Positions 1 to 5,302 of a DNA stretch of 6,089 bases are shown here, one piece after another. The position numbers were made by a program, and so were the translations under genes. Source of the stretch: an uncultured Paraburkholderia sp. (lineage in GTDB: Bacteria > Pseudomonadota > Gammaproteobacteria > Burkholderiales > Burkholderiaceae). Position 1 is the stretch's first letter; every line of letters begins with the position of its first letter. The notes under the pieces were generated by a model. It ran no database searches. It worked only from the letters and a program-made list of their open reading frames with translations, and was not told the origin of the DNA. Where the stretch lies: positions 1 to 6,089 of the forward strand of contig CALFSF010000477.1 in NCBI GenBank assembly GCA_937917025.1, in the 5' to 3' direction.

Positions 1-970
1 ACATCAGCGCGGCGATAGTGATGAAAAGCAGCCACGCAATCGAACTCGCCGTTCCGAAATCGCCGTCGTGGAACGCCGTGCGATACATGTAGACGGCGGT
101 GGTCAAGCCCGACTGGCTCGTGCCCATCCCCTCGTTCGGCAGCAGGATGAACGGCTCTTCGAACAGTTGCAGCCCGCCGATGATGGACAGCGTCACCGCG
201 AAGAAAATCATCGGTTTGATGAGCGGGATCGTGATGCGCGTGAACTGCTGCCAGCCGTTAGCGCCGTCGATCTTCGCGGCCTCGTACAGATCCTTCGGAA
301 TGGTTTGCAGTGCCGACAGATAAAGCACCGTATTCCAGCCGACATAGCGCCAGAAAATCACCAGCGACACCGCCGGTTTGACATTGGCCGGGCTGTACAA
401 CCATTCGACCGGATGGGCAGGCACGATCCAGTGCAGGCCCGGCACCTTGCCGATCGCGGCGATGGCGAGATTGATCATGCCGAAGTCGGTCGAGTACAGC
501 GATGAGAAGATCAGGGCGATCGCGACGCTCGACGTGATGAACGGCAAAAAGTACAGACCGACAACGAAATTGCGCCAGCGGCGAAAAGCGGTCTGCAGGA
601 AAAACGCGAGCGGCAGCGCAATGAGGTGTTGCGGCAAGCCGGACATAATCGCCATCGACGCCGTGTTGTAGAGGGATTTCCAGTACCACGGGTCGGTCAG
701 CGTGAAAGCGAAGTTCGACAGGCCCACCCACTTCATGCTCGCGAGTCCCGCGGTCGCGTCCCAACTCTGGAACGACAGATACAGCGAGAACAGCAGCGGA
801 AAAGCGATGAACAAGGCGAACAGCAGAAAAAACGGACAGAGAAACAGGTACGGTGCGATCTTCACTGGATTGACCAGCGATTTTCCGCGCGGCGCCGTTA
901 GCGGCGGGCGCACATCGCTCACGCGTCCATCACGGACGCCCGGCTCGGGGGTGGGCAGAGAAAGGCTCAT
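1..970 (-). CDS. sugar ABC transporter permease, MalF/UgpA type (3' end cut by window edge)
   Basis: Inner-membrane subunit of a carbohydrate ABC importer. The minus-strand frame is open from ATG at 970 to the left edge (323 codons seen, no stop). After a polar N-terminus of about 35 residues a first transmembrane helix spans about 40-66, followed by further hydrophobic segments at about 104-127, 138-158, 199-221 and 254-276, as expected for a binding-protein-dependent transport permease (BPD_transp_1). The cytoplasmic EAA loop that docks on the ATPase is clear at about 230-253 (EAAKIDGANGWQQF, then ITIPLIKP). The start is firm: an in-frame TAG lies at 1015-1013 and no ATG, GTG or TTG intervenes. 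The Shine-Dalgarno is weak (GGA at 983-981, 10 nt spacing). It lies 92 nt downstream of the binding-protein gene and is probably in the same operon. Related permeases are usually about 300-330 residues, so little is missing. Substrate not determinable. Confidence 0.93.
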   Translation of the reverse strand, partial: MSLSLPTPEPGVRDGRVSDVRPPLTAPRGKSLVNPVKIAPYLFLCPFFLLFALFIAFPLLFSLYLSFQSWDATAGLASMKWVGLSNFAFTLTDPWYWKSLYNTASMAIMSGLPQHLIALPLAFFLQTAFRRWRNFVVGLYFLPFITSSVAIALIFSSLYSTDFGMINLAIAAIGKVPGLHWIVPAHPVEWLYSPANVKPAVSLVIFWRYVGWNTVLYLSALQTIPKDLYEAAKIDGANGWQQFTRITIPLIKPMIFFAVTLSIIGGLQLFEEPFILLPNEGMGTSQSGLTTAVYMYRTAFHDGDFGTASSIAWLLFITIAALM

Positions 971-991
971 CGATAGTTCGTCCAGTCTGGC

Positions 992-1016
992 GTAACCGGC
1001 GACCGGCGCCGGCTAC
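992..1016 (-). repeat. intergenic stem-loop 2, just upstream of the permease
   Basis: Inverted repeat with 9-nt arms: 992-1000 and 1008-1016 (GTAGCCGGC / GCCGGTTAC on the minus strand, one G-U wobble) around a 7-nt loop. It sits between the binding-protein and permease genes, about 20 nt before the permease start, close to its weak Shine-Dalgarno. No T-run follows, so it is not a standard terminator. It could stabilise mRNA ends or lower permease translation; that role is inference. Confidence 0.5.
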
Positions 1017-1030
1017 GCTATTGCAAACTT

Positions 1031-1057
1031 CAGCACGGTGCGGGCAGCGCCGTGCTG
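1031..1057 (-). repeat. intergenic stem-loop 1, just downstream of the binding-protein gene
   Basis: Inverted repeat starting 5 nt after the stop codon of the binding-protein gene. The outer 8 bp (CAGCACGG / CCGTGCTG) match perfectly, and 2 more pairs form after one mismatch, leaving a loop of about 5 nt. No T-run follows on the minus strand, so full termination is unlikely. Stem-loops between a MalE-type gene and the following permease gene are known to protect the upstream mRNA from 3' exonucleases and so favour the binding protein. Applying that here is inference from position. Confidence 0.55.
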
Positions 1058-1062
1058 TTTCC

Positions 1063-2310
1063 TCAACGCCGGACGCGATGCGTGATCTCGTCCTGCGCCT
1101 GCTTGAGCGCCGTCCCGATGTCCTCGTTGTCGTCGACCACCTTGTCGAGCGCCGAGTGGACCGCTTCCTCGGCCACCTGGTCGTATTTGCTGCGCTGGAT
1201 CGACGGAATGTGGGAGGCCGCGTCGCGCCAGATCAGGCGTGCCTTTTCATTGCCGAGGAACGCAACAGGCTCGGCAAAGAACGGATCATCCTGGGCCGCG
1301 AGCAGCGCCGGGAACGCATCGATCGAGCGGAACGAGGCGAGCTGGGTGTCTTTGCGCGTCGTCAGGAATTTGATGAACTCCCACGACATCGCCTTCTGGG
1401 TCGCCTTCGCCGGAATGGCGTAGAACGTGCCGCCGAAAGAGGCGTACGCGTTGTTCGGCAGATTGGCCGCGCGCCACAGACCCTTCGTGTCCGGCGCGAT
1501 CCACGACGACAGGTGGCCGCCGAGCCATGCCCCCATCATCTGCGTTGCAACGGTGCCACGCCTGAAGCTCTCGGCCCATTCGTTCGACCACGGCGTGATC
1601 TTCGCGTCGAGACCGAGGTCGCGCGCCTTTTTCGCGAGCTGGAATGCCTTGACGAAACGCTCCGACGTAACGACCGGGTTGCCGGCCTTGTCGAAGTACA
1701 CCCCGTCGCCTTCCTTCAGGTTAGCGCGAATATAGATATCCTCGATGTCGCGCGACGACGCCATCAGGTACGCGCCCGTGGCCTTCTTGATCTTCTGTCC
1801 AGCGGCGAGATACGAGTCCCACGATTTGTTCAGATCGGCTTCGGTGACGCCCGCCTTGTCGAGGATGTCCTTGCGGTAGAACAGCGTGCCCGGGCCGATA
1901 TCCGCCGGCATGCCGACCATCACGCCGTCCTGCGTGGTGGCTTGCGCGAAGGTATAGCCAATGAACTGGCTCTTGTACTGGCCCGCGTTGTACGGCGGCT
2001 TCGACAGGTCTTCCAGGCCGCCGCCCGCCGCGAACCGGCCGATAAAGCCGACTTCGAGCGCCATCACGTCGGGCAGATCGGAGCTGGTCGCGAGCGCGGT
2101 GGTCATCGCGTTGTGATGGTCGGCGATCGCCAGCGCCGACACCTTGATGTCGACATCAGGATGGAGCTTCTTCCATGCGGGAATCGCGTCCTTGATTTCC
2201 TGATCCAGCTTCGGAAAGACCGCGACCGTCAACGTCGTGTTGGCATGCGCGCTGGCGGCTGCCACGCTGAGCAGAACTGCGGCGGCGGGCCCTGAAAAGC
2301 GAAATTTCAT
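1063..2310 (-). CDS. periplasmic carbohydrate-binding protein, extracellular solute-binding family 1
   Basis: Substrate-capturing component of the sugar ABC importer encoded with the following permease. Predicted 415 residues, normal for this MalE-like family. A Sec signal peptide covers residues 1-23: basic MKFRFSG, a hydrophobic A/V/L stretch, and an AHA cleavage site before NTTLTV. There is no lipobox Cys, so a soluble periplasmic protein is expected. Family traits include the first lobe strand LTVAVFP (27-33), a DLPDVMALE segment (78-86), FYRKDILDKAG in the hinge/second lobe (144-154), a GTVATQMMGAWLGG segment (252-265) and the late AMSWEFIKFLTT helix (307-318). An in-frame TTG at 2313 exists, but ATG at 2310 is preferred: AGGAG (2322-2318) is 7 nt from the ATG and only 4 nt from the TTG. 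The ligand is unknown; an oligosaccharide is plausible. Confidence 0.93.
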   Translation of the reverse strand: MKFRFSGPAAAVLLSVAAASAHANTTLTVAVFPKLDQEIKDAIPAWKKLHPDVDIKVSALAIADHHNAMTTALATSSDLPDVMALEVGFIGRFAAGGGLEDLSKPPYNAGQYKSQFIGYTFAQATTQDGVMVGMPADIGPGTLFYRKDILDKAGVTEADLNKSWDSYLAAGQKIKKATGAYLMASSRDIEDIYIRANLKEGDGVYFDKAGNPVVTSERFVKAFQLAKKARDLGLDAKITPWSNEWAESFRRGTVATQMMGAWLGGHLSSWIAPDTKGLWRAANLPNNAYASFGGTFYAIPAKATQKAMSWEFIKFLTTRKDTQLASFRSIDAFPALLAAQDDPFFAEPVAFLGNEKARLIWRDAASHIPSIQRSKYDQVAEEAVHSALDKVVDDNEDIGTALKQAQDEITHRVRR

Positions 2311-2317
2311 CAATCGT

Positions 2318-2322
2318 CTCCT
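2318..2322 (-). promoter_or_regulatory. ribosome binding site of the binding-protein gene
   Basis: AGGAG on the minus strand, 7 nt before ATG at 2310. It decides between that ATG and the in-frame TTG one codon upstream. Confidence 0.75.
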
Positions 2323-2347
2323 GTTGAACCGTTTGTAGATTGCTGTC

Positions 2348-2404
2348 GGTTACTTCCTGGTTGCTTCTTTTGCTTTTTCTTGCGGTTTGATTACTACCTG
2401 TTTG
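2348..2404 (-). repeat. imperfect 16-nt direct repeat in the binding-protein leader
   Basis: Minus-strand copies at 2404-2389 (CAAACAGGTAGTAATC) and 2363-2348 (CAACCAGGAAGTAACC) match at 13 of 16 positions, 41 bp apart. The sequence between and around them is strikingly A/purine-rich in the sense strand, with few self-complementary stretches, implying an open leader. The function of the repeat is unknown; it may simply reflect the low complexity of the leader. Confidence 0.35.
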
Positions 2405-2418
2405 CTACTCTTTGTCGT
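2390..2418 (-). promoter_or_regulatory. candidate sigma-70 promoter of the transporter operon
   Basis: ACGACA (2418-2413; 4 of 6 matches to TTGACA), a 17-nt spacer, then AGTAAT (2395-2390; 4 of 6 matches to TATAAT). It lies directly downstream of the palindromic operator at 2420-2433, so a bound repressor would abut the -35 element. Matches are mediocre. It is the best-spaced pair I found in this intergenic gap, but it is not proven. Confidence 0.35.
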
Positions 2419-2419
2419 T

Positions 2420-2433
2420 TGAAAGCGCTTTCA
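2420..2433. promoter_or_regulatory. LacI-family operator of the transporter operon
   Basis: Perfect 14-bp palindrome TGAAAGCGCTTTCA with a central CG, the typical shape of a LacI/GalR-family operator. It lies about 110 bp upstream of the binding-protein start, just after the repressor gene's terminator. The same 14 bases recur inside the longer palindrome before the repressor gene (3564-3579), which strongly suggests that the locally encoded LacI protein binds both. Binding itself is inferred. Confidence 0.82.
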
Positions 2434-2442
2434 TGGCGCGGT

Positions 2443-2464
2443 AAAAAAAGCGCCCCGCAGGGCT
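2443..2464 (-). terminator. probable rho-independent terminator of the lacI-type gene
   Basis: On the minus strand a short GC stem (GCCC-TGCG-GGGC, 2463-2452) is followed closely by seven Ts (2449-2443), 28 nt after the repressor stop codon. The core stem is only 4 bp, but upstream sequence (CCGCAAGG against CCCTGCGG, one mismatch) allows a longer competing stem. It would separate the repressor transcript from the transporter operon that starts just beyond. Confidence 0.55.
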
Positions 2465-2491
2465 GCCATAGGCTCTGGAGCTGCCTTGCGG

Positions 2492-3544
2492 CTAGAGGGA
2501 CGAATCTCCCGATCCGGATGACCGCACGATCCGCCGTGTGGTTTCCCGGGTCATGAGCGTGAGTGGAATGGGATCCAGGGCGACGGGCTTCTTGCGGATC
2601 ATCTGCACGATTCCTTGAGCCGCAAGGCGGCCGATTTCATAGGTAGGCTGGCGGACCGTCGTCAGCGGCGGCGTCATATACGACGAGGTGGGCAAATCGT
2701 CGAAACCGACCAGCGAGATGTCCTCCGGCACGCGCAGCCCACGGCGAAATAGCGTGAGACGCGCGCCATAGGCAGTCTGGTCATTCGCGCAGAAGACCGC
2801 GCTGAACGACAGGCCGCGCGCAAACAGCCGCTCCATGGCCGCCAGTCCGCCTGTCTCGAGGTAGTCGCCCTGCTCGACGCGATCGGCGTCAAAGCCGATA
2901 CCCGCTTCCTCGAGCGCCATCCGGTAACCGTCGAGGCGCTCGATGGCATCCTCGTGAGTTGGCGGCCCGGCGATGAAAGCAATCTCGCGATGGCCTTGCT
3001 CGATCAGGTGCCGGGTAGCGTCACGCGCGCCTTGCAGGTTATCGATCGGCAAGCTCGCGAGGGAGGCGCTGATTTGCAGGGAGCGTCCGAGCACGAGCAC
3101 CGGCGCATGCCGCGAGTAGTCGATCAGGGATGGCTCGTCGAGTTGCGAATGCAGCATGATGATGCCGTCGACGCGGCGCGCGATGAACTGCTCCATGCGC
3201 GACATTTCATCCTTGACGCTCCAGCGGCTGCTGACGAAAAGCGGCGTAAAACCCGGCTCGGAGAGCCCGTCTTCGATACCGCGCAGCCACTCCGCGTAAA
3301 ACGGACTGGACACGGTTTGCGTCAGCACGCCGATGGTGTCGGTCTTCCCGCTCGCGAGGCTGCGCGCAAGCACGTTCGGCCGATAGTTGAAGCGCGCGAT
3401 AGCCTGCTCCACCGCTTTCTGCTTCGCGGGCATCACGCGCGCTGTGCCGTTCAGGATGCGCGACACCGTGCTGGGAGAAACGCCGGCTGCCCGCGCGATT
3501 TCCTCGAGTGTCACATTAGGTGGGGTGGCGCCATCTTCGATCAT
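2492..3544 (-). CDS. LacI/GalR-family transcriptional repressor
   Basis: DNA-binding regulator, probably a sugar-responsive repressor of the adjacent transporter operon. Predicted 350 residues, normal for the family. The N-terminal helix-turn-helix is at about 11-33 (VTLEEIARAAGVSPSTVSRILNG), followed by the hinge segment YRPNVLARSLASG (54-66) and a periplasmic-binding-like effector/dimer domain from TIGVLTQ (70) to about 338. Family signatures there include FCANDQTAYGA (251-261), ISLVGFDDLP (276-285) and PPLTTVRQP (292-300). The frame is open upstream to 3667, but ATG at 3544 is chosen: homology starts right after it, and the upstream part would run through the porin terminator and the operator. 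The Shine-Dalgarno is poor (only a GGA 3 nt away). An operator palindrome 19 nt upstream implies self-repression. The effector sugar cannot be inferred. Confidence 0.93.
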   Translation of the reverse strand: MIEDGATPPNVTLEEIARAAGVSPSTVSRILNGTARVMPAKQKAVEQAIARFNYRPNVLARSLASGKTDTIGVLTQTVSSPFYAEWLRGIEDGLSEPGFTPLFVSSRWSVKDEMSRMEQFIARRVDGIIMLHSQLDEPSLIDYSRHAPVLVLGRSLQISASLASLPIDNLQGARDATRHLIEQGHREIAFIAGPPTHEDAIERLDGYRMALEEAGIGFDADRVEQGDYLETGGLAAMERLFARGLSFSAVFCANDQTAYGARLTLFRRGLRVPEDISLVGFDDLPTSSYMTPPLTTVRQPTYEIGRLAAQGIVQMIRKKPVALDPIPLTLMTRETTRRIVRSSGSGDSSL

Positions 3545-3551
3545 GATCCGC

Positions 3552-3579
3552 AGAATACTGTTCTTGAAAGCGCTTTCAA
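3552..3579 (-). promoter_or_regulatory. candidate promoter of the lacI-type gene, overlapping its operator
   Basis: TTGAAA (3578-3573; 5 of 6 matches to TTGACA), a 16-nt spacer and TATTCT (3557-3552; 4 of 6 matches to TATAAT). The -35 element is the left part of the operator palindrome, and the rest of the palindrome fills the spacer, so repressor and RNA polymerase would compete. The predicted transcription start falls about 7 nt after the -10, at or next to ATG 3544, so the message could be almost leaderless. This is a prediction from sequence only. Confidence 0.4.
3564..3579. promoter_or_regulatory. LacI-family operator before the repressor gene (autoregulatory)
   Basis: Perfect 16-bp palindrome TTGAAAGCGCTTTCAA, sharing its 14-bp core exactly with the site at 2420-2433. 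It ends 19 nt upstream of the repressor ATG. Its position argues for negative autoregulation and against any repressor start upstream of 3544. Confidence 0.83.
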
Positions 3580-3626
3580 ACGAGTAAAAACCCTGAGCCG
3601 TTACCGATACCGGGATGGGGCCGCTG

Positions 3627-3671
3627 AAAAAACAGCCAGTGCGACGAGGGTGGAGGAAGCGTCGCACCGGC
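3627..3671 (-). terminator. rho-independent terminator of the porin gene
   Basis: Textbook intrinsic terminator on the minus strand. The 12-bp stem has arms 3671-3660 (GCCGGTGCGACG) and 3646-3635 (CGTCGCACTGGC), with one G-U pair and a 13-nt loop, then two bases and six Ts (3632-3627). It begins 70 nt after the porin stop and ends about 48 nt before the repressor operator, so porin and repressor should be separate transcription units. Confidence 0.88.
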
Positions 3672-3741
3672 CTCTCTACGAAAGAGATATAAGCAGTACT
3701 GGAAACACAGAGATCACTACGATTGCCGGTCAGGCAACGCT

Positions 3742-4893
3742 CTAGAACATCGTCATGATGCCGGCGAAGACGCCCGTCTGACTGTGACCGTAGTCCGGGT
3801 TGCCGTTGGACGACGTGCCGGTCGACGGATCATAGTTGTTGTTGCCGTACGGGCCGTTGCCGAGGTTGATATTCGACGTCGAGCTGTTATGCACGTAGCC
3901 CGCTTCCGTGTAGAGGAACGTACGCTTGGACAGGGCGTACGTCGCACCGAGCGTGAACAGCGTTGCGTTACCGTTGCCGTTGTTCGCGTTCGCGTGGAAT
4001 ACCGCGCCGGTGATCGCCGCGGCATCATTCACCTGCCACGCTGCACCGACCCATTCATGATTGACGCCGGTAGGCGCGCTCACGCCGCCCGGCTGCGATG
4101 CGTTGCTGACACCTACGCTCGCGTTGGTCGCATCGGGCGCGCTCAAGTGCTGGTAGCCAGCGTACAGCCTCACTGGGCCAATGACATACGTGCCGCCGGC
4201 CAGGATCGAACGTGAGGCCGAGTACACGTTGTTGAACGAACCATTCGCGCCACGGACTTCGTCATAAATCACGCGGACGTGGCCGCTGCCAAACGTATAG
4301 ATACCTTCGACAGCATCGGTACGGCCCTGGCCGGTGGGGACACCCGCGGAGTTAACCGGCGCCGAGTTCCAGCTTGTGTTGTTAGTGAGCGAATATTGTC
4401 CTTTGAAGACCAGGCCGCCAAGCAGGACCGGCGAGTCATATTCCGCGCCGTTGCTGGCACTTGCCCAGTTCCGTCCGCGCACCAGCGTCGCGATGGCGTA
4501 ACGCTGCATCAGCTGCGGGTCCGTGCCCCAACTGTCCTGCGACAGTTCGCCGGCACCGAGGTTACCCACCTTGAACAGACCGTAATGGTCATTGGTGAAG
4601 CCGATAGTAGCGTGACGGCCAAACAGATTGCCCGCCGAAGCGCCGGTGATCGTATTCAGTTGCCCTTCCAGCTGGAAGACCGCCTTTGTGCCGCCGCCCA
4701 GATCTTCAGCACCTTCCAGGCCGAACCACGAGCAACCCCAGTCGCCGCTCTCGGCACTCCACGCGTGGCCGCCTGGAATGCCGGACTCGAACTGAAAGCC
4801 ATTGTCGATACGACCGTATAGTGTCACGCTGCTCTGCGCCTGGGCAGCCGTCGCGGCTGCCATAATGGACAAAGCAAGAACCGTCTTTTTCAT
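3742..4893 (-). CDS. outer-membrane porin, Gram-negative general diffusion type (OmpC-like, betaproteobacterial)
   Basis: Trimeric beta-barrel channel for small hydrophilic solutes. Predicted 383 residues, typical of Burkholderia/Neisseria-type porins. A signal peptide occupies residues 1-19 (MKKTVLALSIMAAATAAQA), with mature start QSSVTLYGRID. Family hallmarks are the first strand SSVTLYGRIDNG (21-32), FGLEGAEDLGGGTKAVFQLE (57-76), GLFKVGN (105-111), the late LSKRTFLYTEAGYVHN (321-336) and a terminal Phe after VFAGIMTM, which the BAM complex recognises. ATG 4893 is chosen over an upstream in-frame start at 4956 because the signal peptide begins there and AGGA (4903-4900) lies 6 nt away. One Cys at residue 54 (WGCSWFG) is unusual, since mature porins of this family generally lack Cys. 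The C-terminal third is Asn/Gly/Ser-rich, probably surface loops. It may serve the neighbouring sugar transporter, but no shared regulatory site was seen. Confidence 0.94.
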   Translation of the reverse strand: MKKTVLALSIMAAATAAQAQSSVTLYGRIDNGFQFESGIPGGHAWSAESGDWGCSWFGLEGAEDLGGGTKAVFQLEGQLNTITGASAGNLFGRHATIGFTNDHYGLFKVGNLGAGELSQDSWGTDPQLMQRYAIATLVRGRNWASASNGAEYDSPVLLGGLVFKGQYSLTNNTSWNSAPVNSAGVPTGQGRTDAVEGIYTFGSGHVRVIYDEVRGANGSFNNVYSASRSILAGGTYVIGPVRLYAGYQHLSAPDATNASVGVSNASQPGGVSAPTGVNHEWVGAAWQVNDAAAITGAVFHANANNGNGNATLFTLGATYALSKRTFLYTEAGYVHNSSTSNINLGNGPYGNNNYDPSTGTSSNGNPDYGHSQTGVFAGIMTMF

Positions 4894-4899
4894 TAGATA

Positions 4900-4903
4900 T
4901 CCT
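4900..4903 (-). promoter_or_regulatory. ribosome binding site of the porin gene
   Basis: AGGA on the minus strand, 6 nt before ATG 4893, inside an AT-rich stretch (ATTAATATAGGATATCTA) that should be weakly structured. It supports the signal-peptide start over the longer frame. Confidence 0.65.
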
Positions 4904-4996
4904 ATATTAATTTTGGCGTCTCCGAGCCGCTCAGGACATGTACAGACTCCGCACACTCCCCGCTTTGCTGAAATGCCTGCTTCACATTTCGAGGCG

Positions 4997-5002
4997 ATTA
5001 TA
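4997..5002 (-). promoter_or_regulatory. candidate -10 box of the porin promoter
   Basis: A perfect TATAAT on the minus strand, predicting a start near 4990 and a 5' leader of roughly 97 nt before the porin ATG. No good TTGACA-like hexamer lies at 16-18 nt spacing (ATACGG at 17). An activator-assisted promoter or a chance match both remain possible. A leader of this length is compatible with small-RNA control, which is common for porins. Confidence 0.4.
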
Positions 5003-5090
5003 GGGACCGTCGTGGCGCTCCGTATCGATCTTCCGTGTCAGGGAAAACGCTGTTATTCATAGCTGTTGCGCGCGATTCAATGGCGAAGTA

Positions 5091-5178
5091 GCACGCGCTT
5101 CGTGACCACGACGTCGTGGTCACCTGCCTGGCAAATCCGCTTGAATCCATTCACTGAAAAACTGCACGAAGCGCATGC
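5091..5178. repeat. 14-bp inverted repeat enclosing a palindrome
   Basis: Arms 5091-5104 and 5165-5178 are complementary at 13 of 14 positions, with 10 consecutive pairs GCGCTTCGTG / CACGAAGCGC and then GCA/TGC after one mismatch. They are 60 nt apart and enclose most of the palindrome at 5102-5123; the left arm overlaps its first three bases. In RNA this could form a closing stem over an inner hairpin (5105-5110 with 5115-5120). The arms show no transposase or direct-repeat context, so an insertion-sequence end is not supported. Confidence 0.5.
5102..5123. promoter_or_regulatory. perfect 22-bp palindrome, possible regulator binding site
   Basis: Two gap-free 11-nt half-sites, GTGACCACGAC and its reverse complement, form a perfect palindrome centred on GACGTC. 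It lies about 110 bp upstream of the presumed porin transcription start, in the gap between divergent genes. This length is not expected by chance in a window of this size. It could be an operator for a dimeric regulator, or a hairpin with a 9-bp stem and ACGT loop in RNA. No T-run adjoins it on either side, so it is not a terminator. The factor is unknown. Confidence 0.6.
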
Positions 5179-5263
5179 GTCGCCTCCGTGGCGTGTCTTG
5201 AGACGCGTCGAACCGTTCGGGTACGTCTGTGAATCAAATCTGGACGTTGCGCAAATGCAACGA

Positions 5264-5302
5264 CCGGCATTCAGCTTGATGCGTGTATGCCGGGGTTTTT
5301 TT
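5264..5302 (+). terminator. rho-independent terminator, plus strand
   Basis: A stem CCGGCAT (5264-5270) / ATGCCGG (5287-5293) with a 16-nt loop is followed by GG and seven Ts (5296-5302). A second hairpin lies immediately upstream (5245-5262). The long loop weakens the prediction somewhat. No plus-strand gene precedes it, so it would end a small RNA or limit read-through toward the BON gene. Confidence 0.55.

Larger units (their letters stand above)
5091..5302 (+). ncRNA. candidate structured small RNA (novel, unnamed)
   Basis: This non-coding stretch on the plus strand carries, in order, a 13/14-bp closing stem (5091-5104 with 5165-5178), an inner hairpin from the 22-bp palindrome, a perfect 6-bp hairpin CGTTGC-GCAAAT-GCAACG (5245-5262), and a terminator-type stem followed by seven Ts (5264-5302). 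Tandem hairpins ending in a T-run are characteristic of bacterial small-RNA 3' ends. No protein-coding gene on the plus strand upstream needs this terminator. The 5' end is unknown and no good promoter is visible; a TATTCA at 5054-5059 is only a weak -10. It does not match any RNA family I can recognise. The individual structures are seen directly, but a transcript is inference. Confidence 0.32.

Noticed and set aside
1021..2295. Plus-strand open frame of 424 codons
   Set aside because: It is antisense to the clearly recognisable binding-protein gene. Its translation is Arg-rich without any domain, signal or ribosome site, as is typical of antisense frames in high-GC DNA.
2420..2433. CcpA-type catabolite element (cre)
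   Set aside because: The palindrome fits the cre consensus, but CcpA is a Firmicutes regulator. Here the local LacI-family protein is the natural binder.
3545..3667. N-terminal extension of the LacI-type protein to a start at 3667
   Set aside because: The extra 41 residues are unlike the family and are encoded across the operator palindrome and the porin terminator stem. ATG 3544 gives the normal length.
4894..4956. N-terminal extension of the porin to 4956
   Set aside because: It would place 21 residues before a perfect signal peptide. The Shine-Dalgarno and MKKTVLAL start are at 4893.
5091..5178. Insertion-sequence or transposon terminal inverted repeats
   Set aside because: The arms are only 60 nt apart, with no transposase and no target-site duplication seen.
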